Positions 10,401-32,671 of a stretch of 64,000 bases of DNA are shown in pieces. How positions within the stretch are numbered: the stretch's first letter is position 1; every line of letters starts with the position of its first letter. This DNA is from Halichondria panicea (Eukaryota > Porifera > Demospongiae > Suberitida > Halichondriidae), in the NCBI RefSeq assembly GCF_963675165.1, contig NC_087387.1, positions 4,552,990 through 4,616,989 of the forward strand. The letters are read 5' to 3'. The notes beneath the pieces were generated by a model that did not search any database, was not told the DNA's origin, and saw nothing but the letters and a program-made list of their open reading frames with translations. A program made the translations under genes and the position numbers.

Positions 10401-13062
10401 CTCTTCCATGATCTACAGTCGACGTTTGCTTGTTTTGGGGGTCTAGAATATCGATATTTCTTCTGCAAATCATCCCCGGAAACTGCTCCCACCTCTTTCA
10501 GCATTTGCAATATTTTGGAATTCCTCGGTTGATCAACAACGTTAACGACATTCATTGACACAGCTTGTGATCTGGTTATCTCTGTGGTCTCATCTAGCCC
10601 GGAAATCTTGGCATTCTTTCCTGCTACAATAACTGTTTCTCCTCGATCCAGATGTCTCATTTGTACGGCCATGTCTTCTACTGAAGGATGAGTGATGTGT
10701 TGTTGTGCGTAATCCAATGGGGTTCTCCCAAATTTATCGCACTTGTTAACGTCAGCACCCAAAGAAATCAGTATCTCCACACTTACATGGTCACCAGCCT
10801 ATCAAAACATAGTAACATTCCTAAATTATTGTGGCATATCAGCTAAAATTAGGCTGCTCTTCATTTAATGAGCTGGTTATTTCGGTTCTTAGCTTAAAAA
10901 AGCAATTGTCACCATCTATTTGAATTGGTCTATATTGTGTGGAGAATAGTATTGTGTCAATAATGCACAATGTAGAAGTCGATCTGACTAATGCACTACA
11001 ATGATGGATCACTAATACATAAAGGTAATTGCGTGTACCTATACCTGGCAAGCTAGGTGTAGTGCAGTCACTTCACGTAACTCGGTGGTGGTTAGGTCAA
11101 GGTTTGCCATGCTATATATTGCCAGACAAATGAGTAGTTCCTTTCTGTTAGCATGATTCTTTTTAATGAGGTAGTGGATGGGTCCAAAGCCAAAACCAGT
11201 CTTGTCCACTTCATTAGGGTCATCTTTGTATATTTTCAGGCTTTTCTCCATATCCTGCATAAATAATACACTTGCATACATTAAAATTACTAGTTCCTTA
11301 AAATAAAAAGTGACTGTCCTGATAATTATAATTATAGTAGGAATTGGCACTGCATTGAAAATAAGAGAGTTAACTATAAGCATTCCATACGATATCTTCT
11401 TGGAATTATACATCCGTGCGTGCATGTATTATAAATACATGTATACATAATTAATTCTTATACCGTCACATTGACTGGGGGATTCTGAACACTTTCTAGT
11501 AGCGATCTCTTTCTCCATTTCGGAAAATGAAAAGGGCCATCTGGTTCATCATAACCATCACCCTGTAGAATGAAAAAATGCATTAAAAAATACGAATCTT
11601 ATTATACGAATGCGTAACAAGGGGTAGGCCTTTCTCGTACACAATATTATGCACCCTTGCCCTATCAATCTTCCAAGTGATATCAAAAGGTGCGTGGGTG
11701 TATAATGAACACGGAATTTATTCTCATACCATCACATCGGCTGGAGGGTTGTGAGCACCTTCTGGCAATCTTTTTCTCCGTTTTGGAGATTGAGAGCCAT
11801 CTGGCTCATCACCACTGTCACCCTGAGAATAAAGAGACTGCATTACGAATGCTATCTCAACCTAAAATCAACTCAAATCTATTACCATTGTATAACGGGA
11901 GGAGTGATAGGTAAATCGGTTTTAGGCATTTTATTCATCGACAATAATAATCCATTCCTAATGCATATAGCTCATTATGACTATTAGTGTAAAGTACTCG
12001 TACGCATACCGTCACATCTGCAGCTGAGGGATTCTGACCACTTTCTAATGATCTCTTTTTGCCATCCGGCTCATCACTATCAACATCCTAGAAGAAGTGT
12101 ACAAAGATAGTTATAGCCTAAGAGTATAAATAGTGGTACACGTATACGGTACACATGCATGACTGTATACAGTTCACCATGCACAAGTTGCTTTCTAGTT
12201 ACCACTATTGTAATGGGAGGTACGTAGGTCTGTGCTTGTTGGCATGATGCATGATTAGAGAACAATGAGGGTACACAGTAACGGTGTACCCTTATTGTTC
12301 TCTAATCACAATCATGCATAATGCATGGCCTGATTATGTTGCTGACATGCACCAAGAATCCGTACATGTAGATATGCACGGAACACGGATTGTGTTTGAC
12401 TGGTTTCTGGCTATGCCACAACATTTTATCATGCAACAAATCTTGCTTTAGGACTTAGCAACATTATCAGAGCTGAAATAATAATTATATGAACATGCGA
12501 CGCTTACACTGCATTACCCCAGGTCCAATAATTAGTATACAAGATAGCCTATAATTATTTAAAACTATAATTATGGCTTAAAATTGCAGTCATTAGACAT
12601 CGACGGATATAATTCGGAATACATGCTAGCTTGGTCCAGAGCCCATGCAGGATGATTTCAGTATAGTACCATAGTAAAGATGGCTAGTACAGGCCACTGC
12701 ACTAGATCCATCATGGCAACTACAGTAATTATTTTAAGAAGTACATGCCATATCTTGACAGTCCTGTAGTGTATAGAGCCCATACTGCTACGGATCCGAT
12801 TCTCGAAATACATGGTCCAAAGCTCAAGGAATGTTTTTAAGAGTATAGTAAGATAGCTAGCGTAGGCCACTGACCACTATGCTAGCTGGGCCGGGATTAC
12901 CATATCACGGGCAACTATATACATGCAGCCATAGATCTATGCATGGAAGCAATACACTCATCTCTATACCTCAATATGAGAAGCAGATGCCTGCATTGAG
13001 ACATCAGACACAGATTCTTCCACTTTGTCAAAGTCTTTGATTTCAGTATCAGGAGCATCCAT
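7411..13062 (-). CDS. Ankyrin-repeat calcium-independent phospholipase A2 (PLA2G6-like, patatin domain)
   Basis: Ten exons, listed from the 5' end on the minus strand, give about 679 residues: 13062-12970 (ATG), 12087-12010, 11822-11730, 11562-11464, 11254-11045, 10798-10120, 9890-9707, 8465-8380, 8291-8008, 7644-7411 (TGA). Phases agree throughout. The acidic N-terminus is followed by three repeated short exons with KRRKR-type basic clusters. An ankyrin region comes next (TALHLACQAGDHVSVEIL, then GADVNKCDKFGRTPLDYA), interrupted by its intron. The patatin domain has the oxyanion loop LDGGGIRG near residue 371, the nucleophile GTSTGG near 401-405 and the catalytic Asp in DGGLLANNP near 531. 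The C-terminal GISYFRFNPQL matches the same place in animal PLA2G6. The family releases fatty acids from the sn-2 position of phospholipids. The seven to eight ankyrin repeats of PLA2G6 are reduced here to about three. Confidence 0.92.
7743..7789. repeat. Imperfect palindrome in the last iPLA2 intron
   Basis: ATACCGT-ACG-TGTCCATG at 7743-7760 faces CATGCATGGACACGGTAT at 7764-7781, then an AT run. It can fold into a hairpin. No function can be assigned. Confidence 0.5.
8724..9024. mobile_element. hAT-like non-autonomous element (about 300 bp)
   Basis: The ends are CAGTGGCAGATCCAG at 8724-8738 and its near reverse complement CTGGATCCGCCACTG ending at 9024. CAGTGGCGGATC-type termini are known from hAT-superfamily elements. 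The 8-base string GCACCATG precedes the left end and recurs 5 bp beyond the right end, so the target duplication is not clean. No transposase. The element sits in an iPLA2 intron. Confidence 0.6.
9042..9509. mobile_element. Tc/mariner-pogo-like non-autonomous element, TA-flanked
   Basis: Left end CAGTAGACTCTCG and right end CGAGAGTCTACTG form an exact terminal repeat, flanked on both sides by TA (9040-9041 and 9510-9511), the target-site duplication of the Tc1/mariner/pogo group. The 468-bp body has no transposase frame. A second, inverted and decayed copy is at about 56540-56912. Confidence 0.78.
11464..12087 (-). repeat. Triplicated short exon of the iPLA2 gene
   Basis: Three consecutive phase-0 exons (12087-12010, 11822-11730, 11562-11464) encode 26, 31 and 33 residues on one pattern: G/V-D-x-x-x-DEPDG, a basic KKR or KRRKR cluster, S/P-LES/EG, then NPP/NPS and V-T/M at the end. 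The donor context is also alike (GTATR). The arrangement shows tandem exon duplication. A role as a basic or nuclear-targeting linker is only a guess. Confidence 0.8.
12252..12308. repeat. 25-bp-arm hairpin in iPLA2 intron 1
   Basis: Arms at 12252-12276 and 12284-12308 are reverse complements with one mismatch, around a 7-base loop. This may be the remains of a small transposable element or an RNA hairpin. Nothing further is visible. Confidence 0.65.
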
Positions 13063-13291
13063 TCCTAATACCATTCACTATAAGAAGTGATAGTAGTTGC
13101 TATGCAGCAAAGGGGGGAGGGGCTTGTACCAAATCAATTAGACATAAGATTATTCATAGCATAGCCATAGGGTGATATGGCTAATTAATCACATAATAGG
13201 AATTAAAACGACTGATAAAAACATACTAGATGCATATAATAGCTATTCTTTTGTCACACTATAAATTAATATCCATGCTAGCTATCGCTAC

Positions 13292-17238
<3,947 letters not shown>

Positions 17239-17677
17239 ACTACAGAAGTCCTGATCCCTGTCTGACAGGCTCCACAAGGAAGAGTAATAGTTAAATAGTA
17301 ATGCAGAAGATTTCTTTGGAGAAGGTGTATGATTTTCTTATAAAGTGAAAATCAGTTCAATTTTACATTTACTTTATGTGGATTACGAATAATGTTTCCT
17401 GTGTGGGTGTGATGTAAAGTATTCTCCACCCACTAATCAATAACACAATAACAGGTCCCCCACGGCTATGGGACCCATATGTGTGGGCGGCTCCAATACT
17501 GTGGTTACCCACTGCATGCACTGGGTAACCAGTCAATTGAAGGCTGAGGTCAGTAATGATTTATACACTACAGGCCATTTATATGTAAGGGGGGTTTCCC
17601 TGGGACACCCCCTGCATGCTGTGCTGAGTAAGCTATAACTTGACATCAACTTCACAAGCTAGACTCATGTTACAACC
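17239..17677. other. Divergent intergenic region
   Basis: Lies between the putative PH-gene start (minus) and the membrane-protein frame (plus). It contains a hairpin TGGTTACCCA...TGGGTAACCA at 17500-17532. No ORF is supported. Probably promoter sequence for both genes. Confidence 0.35.
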
Positions 17678-17910
17678 ATGTTAACAAGTCCTCAAGCTAT
17701 TCTCTATCGCAAGACAGCTAATCTGCTAACAGGGGATGCCTACAGAGCCCCTCCCATACTACTGAGCATGGGAACATGTATGGTGTTCCTCGTGATCATC
17801 GGGGGATATGTTCAAGTCCATCTCACTATTCCATGTATGTATTCACTGATGTATATAGATCTATATATAGCTATATGTGTTAAACCCTGGACATATGTCG
17901 ATCTATTGCA

Positions 17911-17948
17911 TGTTACGTAAAATACTATCTATAGTATTTTACGTAACA
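17911..17948. repeat. Perfect 16-bp-arm palindrome in the intron
   Basis: TGTTACGTAAAATACT at 17911-17926 is exactly inverted at 17933-17948 around a 6-base loop. It lies in the intron between the two membrane-frame exons. Confidence 0.75.
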
Positions 17949-18231
17949 GTAATTTATAAACGTATATTGTAGGGCCTATGTGAATACCTATATGTAAAAC
18001 CACGAAAGAAAATTCATATGTGATCATTTTTTTACTTGAATTTAAATCCTCCACACATGCATGCAGGGCTGATCGCGAATATCACACTGCTTGGACTAGC
18101 TCTGATTGGAAGCGTACTACCAACTAGCATTGTCTTCCTGTCCCAGGCTGACGAAGCTGACACTCTGAAGTTTACTCTAGACTACCTACTTAGGAATCAT
18201 CGAAGTGTTCATCAGCACCTTCATCACCGTG

Positions 18232-23992
<5,761 letters not shown>

Positions 23993-24239
23993 ATGTGTCA
24001 TTGGGTATATCTTTATTTTGTTTGTTTGATATCATAGTCTGACAGTTACACCAGTGCAGTGTGTGCATGCAAATAATATAGAATCTTTGGTGCATGCATG
24101 CAGATCCATTATAGAGGGGGTACGGTGGGGCTGCATGTGGTCGATTTTAATAGCTACACAGGCTTTCTTAGCTGACTCATTTTGTCTATGCATGCACAAT
24201 GACAAAAGAAGGCCTGGACCAGAGGAAGGATCTACAGTG
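23993..24239. other. 3' flank of the 2A/Roc-COR gene
   Basis: AT-rich 3' UTR-like sequence. A 65-codon frame at 24054-24251 has no family resemblance and I do not call it a gene. Confidence 0.4.
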
Positions 24240-24918
24240 CATCCAGTCTAGAGTAGTAGAATACCAATAATGTGTGAGTGGTTGTACTTAAATGTAAATA
24301 TCTTATGATTGGAATATTTCTAAGAAAATCGGCTGATACCATTGTGTAGGTGAATGAATAAGCTACAACATATCAAAAAGTGTTTCCATGAAAACATAAG
24401 GTGGTGGGTTTGTGGTGATTAACAAAACAGTAAACAATTGTTATAGTGGGTAATCGGTTAGGGAGAGAAAAGGCCAACAGTTTCCGGCTAAGGTTTGGAA
24501 CTTTATCACAACATAATATATAGACAGTTTGGCTATCTTATGAAAGGTTCTATGTTGCTTAAATATCTACACATCCTCCGCAGTGCTCAAAATTGCTAGT
24601 TTTTAGTGCCGTTTCGGTTAGGGAGAAAATGTTACGGCTAAGGTCCAAAAATTACACGGAGTAAGCTTGAATAAATTGTCTAACTTTTGATAAGAAAAAT
24701 TTGTCCAGAAATACTTTAGTTCCGGATGTTACGTACATTTTTTACGATCACACCCATTATCACCTCAAATTATTTCCCACTACAACAACTTTTGGAGAAA
24801 TATTTTGAATCATGTTGTAGCTTATTCTTTTACCTATACAATAGTATCAGCACAATTTCTTAGAAATGTTCCAATCTTAAGTACAACTACTCACCTATTT
24901 TGTATTCTACTCTGGATG
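24240..24918. mobile_element. Long foldback (terminal-inverted-repeat) element, 679 bp
   Basis: The left arm, about 24240-24375, and the right arm, about 24810-24918, are imperfect reverse complements over roughly 110-130 bp (CATCCAG...GTAGAATAC; GTTGTACTTAA; GAATATTTCTAAGAAA; GCTGATACCATTGT; AATAAGCTACAACAT). The centre holds two related GGTTAGGGAGA(G)AAA...CGGCTAAGGT segments. No protein is encoded. It may be a MITE or the remains of a larger foldback transposon. Confidence 0.8.
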
Positions 24919-24962
24919 TAGTTGGGCGTGGCCCGACCGTCTCCCAGGCCACGCCCAACTAC
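24919..24962. repeat. GC-rich hairpin
   Basis: AGTTGGGCGTGGCC and GGCCACGCCCAACT are exact inverted copies around a short loop, directly at the edge of the foldback element. GGTATGTCAT is then repeated at about 24967 and 24983. It may be a transcription terminator, a protein-binding site or an element end. Confidence 0.6.
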
Positions 24963-25092
24963 TCTCCGGTATGTCATGACCGGTATGTCATATGACCGGC
25001 TCCCCCGGGATTTGCCTACTGCAGGAAATGATGCAGTTATGCTAATCACGCTTATTTCCTGGAAGCTTGCTTCTCGAAATACTTGTTCACTG

Positions 25093-25184
25093 TTCCTAGA
25101 AGTTCTCAGTGCTCAGTAGATCTGTTAAAGAGCTCTTTCCAGTGAATAACTATCTGTTGTGACAAAGACCTTCAGTTCTGAGAA
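25093..25184. promoter_or_regulatory. Cluster of STAT-type (GAS) sites upstream of the STAT gene
   Basis: TTCCTAGAA (25093-25101) and TTCTGAGAA (25176-25184) fit the STAT consensus TTCN3GAA, and TTCCAGTGAA (25137-25146) fits the TTCN4GAA spacing variant. All three fall within 92 bp, about 730-820 bp before the STAT start codon. Autoregulation is an inference. Confidence 0.45.
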
Positions 25185-25914
25185 AGCCTGTTAACCATTA
25201 GCCTTTCTTGGAGCCTGTCAAGGTCAAGGCAGCTCTCAGACACATTCTCCAAGAAAGCAAATCTCTCTATCTAACAAAGAAGTACAAAGAAGTTGCTGAA
25301 AACCTGTCCAAAGTTGAAGGAATTGACAGTCAATTGTTTCTAGAGGTAGTGGACTAATCCATCAGAGGTAGGAAGCCTACACGTATGTATGTATACATGT
25401 ACGTGTCATTGAATATTGATCATAATTTATACGAAATTGATATACATTGTTTGTAAACCAAACAAGGTGCTCACCTCTAGTGTGACCTCTAGGGTGACAG
25501 GAATAATATGTTAGTTACATTGTAAAGGGTAATGTTTCCATTATCCCATAGGCCCAATTTTACTTCCCATAGCCCATTCCATGCTCACATTCTCGAGAAC
25601 TGCCCCCTCGACACCAAATGGAGTCCCCTGCCTAGCTACTGTACTAATGCCTCAAGTACACACTATAATTAATTATGTGTGTATATTTGGCACACATAGT
25701 TGGTGACCTTTAACCTCACTTTATCTCTGACACTCCCCTCAATATACTGTGTGTGTTGTGGTGACTGTATCTCCTTTAAAGTGGAAGAATCAATAATTCT
25801 GTAATTGAACCTATATCGATCGACCACGACCTCTTGATGTACAGTTTCTATATTATAACCAATGTACGCACTCACACACACACCACACATCACTCGCACC
25901 CACACACCACACAG

Positions 25915-27209
25915 ATGGCGCTGTGGGAAAAGTCGATGCGACTACAAGGTCCTCTATTGGAGCAGATGAAGTGTTTGTACGGACCTCGCTTCCCAATAGA
26001 GGTCCGACACTACCTCGCTATATGGATTGAGCAGCAAGGATGGTACGTAATGTTCAACATGCACCGTTACAGTACCTGTCTGTAGCAACTGTTGGAGAGT
26101 TAGTCTGGTTGGGAGAGAAAGGAGGGAGTGGGATAAACTGTGCCCGATGCCCTAGCAGGAGTGACTGTGTGTATTTGTCTCCTGTCCTGTCAGCTTTCTT
26201 TATTTTGTCCCTAGCCTAAAACAACATGGTAGCCACTAGGTGTAAGCCCCCTTGTGATATTATAATTTTAGTGAATGCATGTAGGCCCTTTGATGGTGGT
26301 TGCCGTAGACAACTGTGATTGGTATCGTTTATCAATATCCCTGCTCTGAACAGCTGCAATATTTTCACATCGTATCCTCTCGAACAGTGTTTTATAAACA
26401 ATGGAAATGGATCGAAACCTAGCTCTATCAAAATCACTGCAATGCATGGTCAATGATTGTCTGCATTCAGTCTGTAAATCCATCAGCTGCATTCTTCACC
26501 TACATGTCTGGTGATCCCAAGAGACTACAATTATATCCCTCAAATCACAAATGTACGGTGATAAGTAAAAACTTACTCTGTGATTTTTGTTGCCTGCTTG
26601 GATGTCCATGAGTAGTTAGGTCTGCCTGTGAACACGTAAACGTGGCTCTGTAGCTTCCCTGTATAGGAAATTGTGGGCAGAGGGTGACAAAGTTATTTCC
26701 TTGTGGCGTGTGCTGTCTATTAGCTAATGCAATGCTCAGTCCTTGTACTTGAGTTGTAGAGGTTGGAGATTATGTGTGTTCTCATAATAATCGCTTTGAA
26801 AAAACCTTTTGGGTGAGCCCAGTGCCCAATGTAACGGGTCATTAATTAGTCTTCATGGTGGCTATATTTACCTGTGTTTGTCATACAAGTGCTATTGCCA
26901 CGGGTTGTTAACTAGATTGTATGTTACTTTGTTATTAACTGAATATTGAGGTCTACATGTAGCCGTGAGTTGTTGATGATTGTTCACGTAATTGTATAGT
27001 GTGTTGCTAAGCAACACTGTTACAGTACATTTAGTTGGAGAATTATTATGTCATTGTTTGGGTTGGTGAGAGCATTCAGTGCCTCAAGGCATTCATCGAA
27101 TTTTTGTTGACGTATCCAGATTGCTTTGTAATCCTTGTTTCCTTAAGTCGGAAATTCAACTTTCCTGGCGTTTAAAATCCTCTTAACTTGTGCTACACCC
27201 TTGCCCCTG

Positions 27210-27246
<37 letters not shown>

Positions 27247-29189
27247 CATGCCCACAACACTCCCACACACACACACACAGGGGTGAGATAGACCTCGAGA
27301 ACCCGCTGCACGAACAGGAAGCACGACGATTATTCGACAGCATGCTACAAGCACTACAAGATGTGAGTCAACCAAATAATTATAGAATGTGTCAAGTCAA
27401 TGGCTTGAAGAAAAATCAGTTACTATAATAATACATTCGTGCATAATTATGTATAGTGACAGTATTGACTGTACATTGTACATAAATTATAACATCTTAA
27501 ATTTGTATCTCCGTGAAAATTATACGTACGGTGCATGCGTTCAGAAACTCTAAGTTCCATGATAATTATTTTCTTTGTTCCTGTGCAGTTGATAACTACC
27601 TATGCCACCAACTTCATCACTAAAACACAACTGGAGGCGCTCTATTCCCACATGAGTGTAAGCCCCACCCCCGCACACTTGGTGTTTACACCACTCTGTG
27701 TCACCCAGCTTTTGTTTCAAGGATAGTGTGTGTATTCCTTTCAATTAGCGCATTGAAACCTGTTTAATACATGTATAGCTGTCACCCTTGAGTGCATTTA
27801 ACAGTGGCTGTAATATACATTGCAGAGGTGGTCTGCTAACACAGGTACAAATACATGCTATGGAGAGTTTGAGGCCCATTAGCCTGGCTGTATTATAGAG
27901 GGTGGTCTGCTAACACAGGTCCAAACACATGCTATGGAGACTTGGGGGCCCATTAGCCTGGCTGTATTATAGAGGGTGACCTGTTTATTATAGGGTGACC
28001 ACAATAGACTGGCTTCTGCACACAGGTAAATTAGTGGGTGGGCGCAGCAAAAGGTTAGTCTTACAGAGTCGGTGTGTCTACTCTCATTTAATGTAATAAT
28101 AATATTTCAGCCAGTACCAATCTACTGTTGTGTGAATATATTGCTAATGAGTATTATCGTGTACACAAGTTTCACGTACAATCAATTCATTCTCTCTTTT
28201 CCTTCAGAACGAGTACTACCAGCATCCGCTGGAGTTGGTGCGTGTGGTTCAAGAGTGTCTGCTCAAGGAGCAAGAACTTGTCGACAAACAAGACCACCTC
28301 AATGTAAGCGTGTACAGTATCACCTCTGCTCCTAGCATGTTGTATGCCAGAGTATGCGAGAACTGATACTTTTAATGCCGTTTTTTATTTTGCGATCTAT
28401 AGTTTCCAATTAATAATTATTGCTAACTTGATCACTAAGGTCGTGATGAACATACACTGTACAGACTGTACACTCACTATGTAGTTTGTTCTCTTGGAAA
28501 GTTTACCCAACCCCCCACACACACGCACACAGGCACCGTCCCCCATAGGCCGCACCCCCTCCAATCAGGCGCAGATACAGCAGTACCTGACTAGCATCAT
28601 GGCCAAGACAGAGGGTATGGAGACCACCTTCAGAGAAATATCTGCTAAACTGGAGAAGTACATACTGCAGTTCCAGGAGGCCTATCAGATTGATGGTGAG
28701 CCAGAGAAGGAAATTCTGTCTTTGAGCAAAGTCTTAAACCTCGGGGAAATGTAGTCTGACAGTTTTCAATGGCCTCCCAAAATTGAGCTCATTTATCCAA
28801 TGTACATGTAGATGCTGGTGTTTGTGTATTGACATATTAGCTGTGTAATGTATGGCTATGCACGTTTTAAAAAGAGAGAACTCCGCAATCAATGCTATAC
28901 ACACGCACACACACACACCCACACACAGCTGCGTTCCAACAGGGCAACAGAATCCCTCCTGATCAGATAGGAAGATATCGTCAGAGAAAGGCTCAGTTGG
29001 ACCAGGTCTTGAGGGCAGGGTCAGAGGAAATCAGAAGAGTGTGCACAGTAAGTGCGATCATTGATCTTTTACAGTGATAAACAGTCACCCTTGGGCAGAC
29101 AAACAGTGGCTAGTTTTAAAGAGGTGGCGTGTTAAGATTACGGTAAACCGTTTGCTCATGAATATATATTCAATCTACCACCCCCTCAC

Positions 29190-29245
<56 letters not shown>

Positions 29246-32200
29246 CTCTGTCCCAGCACTTTGCAGAGGGTATTGAGCAGATTCGTCACTGTCAGAATTT
29301 GTTAGTAAACCACGAATTAGCCAACTGGAGTCAATCTCAGAGACTCTTCAGCTTTGAGGATGATCGAGGCAAGCTAGAGTTGAACAACATGCAGCAATGG
29401 TGAGCTGAATACCATTGTATAGCACCCAATTTTCGAATATGCGATTTTACTGTAGAGGGTTATATTAATCCCTAAGTGGATTCTAAAATTTCACGGCCAT
29501 ATTAAGTTAAAGGTCATCTGCGAAAATAGTACCCCTTGAAAACACAATTTGTGTATAAAACATACATTTATAATGAAACATAATTATTTGGTGTTAAGTA
29601 GCTTGATGCTGCCTATGATTACAATCAGGAATCCCCCTCTGTGTTTACAATGTATAGTTTCTCGGTATATGGGGGCATGGATAACACAGTGTAGACAGTC
29701 TGGAGGAGGCCACATGTATTATGCAACTGTGCAAACAGAAGCCTTCCTCTGACTGTACAATGCACCACTGTAAAGGCCATGCATCTGTTTGTGTGTGTGT
29801 GTGTGTGTGCAGGTTTGAAGCTCTAGCCGAGCTGCTATGGCGAAACAGACAGCTGGCTAAACAGGTACAGTAACGTATGGACAGTTATTTATGTATTGTG
29901 TGTTTTGTACATGTGCATTGTATAAATGTGTGTATGCAGACAGTTGTGTGTATACCGTACATGTACATGTAGTCTCTACTAGAGCTATAAAAACTTGCCC
30001 AAATGTTGGCTATCCCATATTATCAGTCCCTCCCCTGTGCAGTACGAGATGTTCCGACAGCGTGTGCCTCAGGGCATCCTCACACCTGACCAGTTCACTG
30101 GCCTCACTCAACACCTCACCAAGCAGACCATAGATCTCATTCAATCGTGAGTTTATCCACCGTGAAATTTGCAGCACTGCAGATCTTGTTCAGAGACTAG
30201 CCCTAAACATTGCACTCACTGTATTACATGTAAGCTTCACTGTAGCCCTGTGGCAAGTGCAGGCTAGTTATGTTGACTCAGCAAAACTTGTTTTGAGATA
30301 CCTGTAAAATCACTGCCTAGCTCACCTACGGTACTAGTACTGAATCACTGCCTAGCTCACCTACGGTACTAGTACTGAATCACTGCCTAGCTCACCTACA
30401 GTACTAGTACTGAATCACTGCCTAGCTCACCTACAGTACTAGTACTGAATCACTGCCTAGCTCACCTACAGTACTAGTACTGAATCACTGCCTAGCTCAC
30501 CTACAGTACTAGTACTGAATCACTGCCTAGCTCACCTACAGTACTAGTACTGAATCACTGCCTAGCTCACCTACAGTACTAGTACTGAATCACTGCCTAG
30601 CTCACCTACAGTACTAGTACTGAATCACTGCCTAGCTCACCTTCAGTACTAGTACTGAATCACTGCCTAGCTCACCTTCAGTACTAGTACTGAATTCTCT
30701 GTTTCTATATACATGTACATGTACATGTACGTGTGTAATGCCTCGACACACAATGTTTCATCCCCCTGCGTGCCCTCAGGAGTTTTGTTCTTGAGAAACA
30801 ACCACCTCAAGTGATCAAGACCTCCAACAGATTCTCAGCCGTCGCTAGGTTACTGGTGGGCAGCAAACTCAACATTCATCTAGGGCAGCCTGAAGTGGTT
30901 GTGTCCATTATCAAGTACGTCAGTGTTTAACAATATCAGCACAAGTAATGAGTCATTGAGTGCATGTATGTACATGTACTGACCATGCACTCATCCAGTT
31001 TAGTGCCCATCGTTTAGTGCCCCCATACTTATCTTGTGTGAAGAGATTGCCCTACCTTGTTGTTTGTATTTTAATACGTGAACTGTCTATAGACATTATC
31101 ATCACATGTCACTCCATTAGCTCAGTTGGTACATGTAACTGTGTACTTGTCTAGTTTGATAATGAGCTAGTAGTTGGGTGCTAGTAGTTGAAGTTGTCCC
31201 GGCAACCTGATTATTGACGTTGTTTTCTCTCTACTCTCACAGTGACAAACAAGCAAAGTCTCTCTTGGATAGTCCGGATAAAATGTGAGTGAGTCATTGC
31301 AACAGAATCATGTAACACAGTAACAGTGACACTGGTCTGTGGTGGTCACGCTTGCGTACCAACAGTGGCTGTACTCTACAGGTTTTAACTCATTCTTTGG
31401 ATACTTTGGGGCCCGTTAACCTGGTGTGTTATAGAGGGTGTGACATTGTATGGTGACCACCATAGACACGCACTGTGTGAGTATCGGTTTTCAAAATTAT
31501 GACTGTAAGGATCGAGACATGTAGCTTTGAAACCTGAGGTTTGTGATGAGAGTGTAAAAGGTTTGAGCTGTACACACGCTGTTCCAAGTTACCATAGAAA
31601 CAGTCACATGACAGCACGGGCCATGTTTCAGCCGTGACATGTGTCGGTGTTGTTGCCGTGACAACACGAGGTAAGCACATGCTCTCGTTGTGTCAGTGTT
31701 AGACTAACTGACTCAGAGCTGTTACTGTGGAGTGCTGACAGGGCAGTGTGTGTGGGGCAAGCGATAACAGACTATCCTCTGAAACCTCTTACTAAACACT
31801 GCATGCTGATACTAATTTTAATTTCTCGTAATTATCCTACACGTTGCATGTGTGTGTGTGTGTGTGTGTTTTGAGGATGTAGATGGTGTTGAGTAACAAC
31901 AAAACGTTTTTATGACCCTAAGAAGGCTGTCATGGTGATGCCAGTGGGTCTGGATTACAACAAAATCCAGTTATATAACACTGTTATAGTATTTCATACT
32001 GTAAATTAATGTATCTGCTGCTAGGTTACTAGTACGTCTCTCTCTCTTTTGCTCCTTTGCTCCAGGATTCCTAATAGCTTTGGGTCAGGGGAGATCATGA
32101 ACAACAGCAAGACAATGGAGTACAACCAACAAAATGGCGTCGTCTCTTCCTCCTTCAACTTCATGCAGCTGAGACGAATCAAGAGAAACTCTGACAAGAA

Positions 32201-32509
32201 AAGCAACGAGGTACTGTTTCCTTGGTGCTGTATCTTTGTGTGCATTGTAATCATCATACATGTACGTACACGTTTAATTGTCAGTCCTTTTCATCATCCT
32301 AAAAATGAAAAATTTGGTGGGTGTTTTCATTTAACGATTTGGCGAATTTTACCGAAGATTACCAAATTTAAAACTGCCAAATTAAAGTTTTCCGGTGGAC
32401 ACAATGTCATTGCTGTAGTAGCTATTACATGTAGCTCTTGCCCCCTCCCCTTACTTTCACATCATTAACTCGTCTCTCTAAAATGTTTTCTTAAAAGAAG
32501 CCAACGTAC

Positions 32510-32572
<63 letters not shown>

Positions 32573-32600
32573 CGCACACACACACACACCACTCCCACAC

Positions 32601-32661
<61 letters not shown>

Positions 32662-32671
32662 ACTCCCACAC

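Noticed and set aside
24922-25119. 65-codon frame over the GC-rich hairpin upstream of STAT
   Set aside because: It crosses a hairpin and the GAS-site cluster and has no family resemblance; more likely regulatory or 5' UTR sequence.
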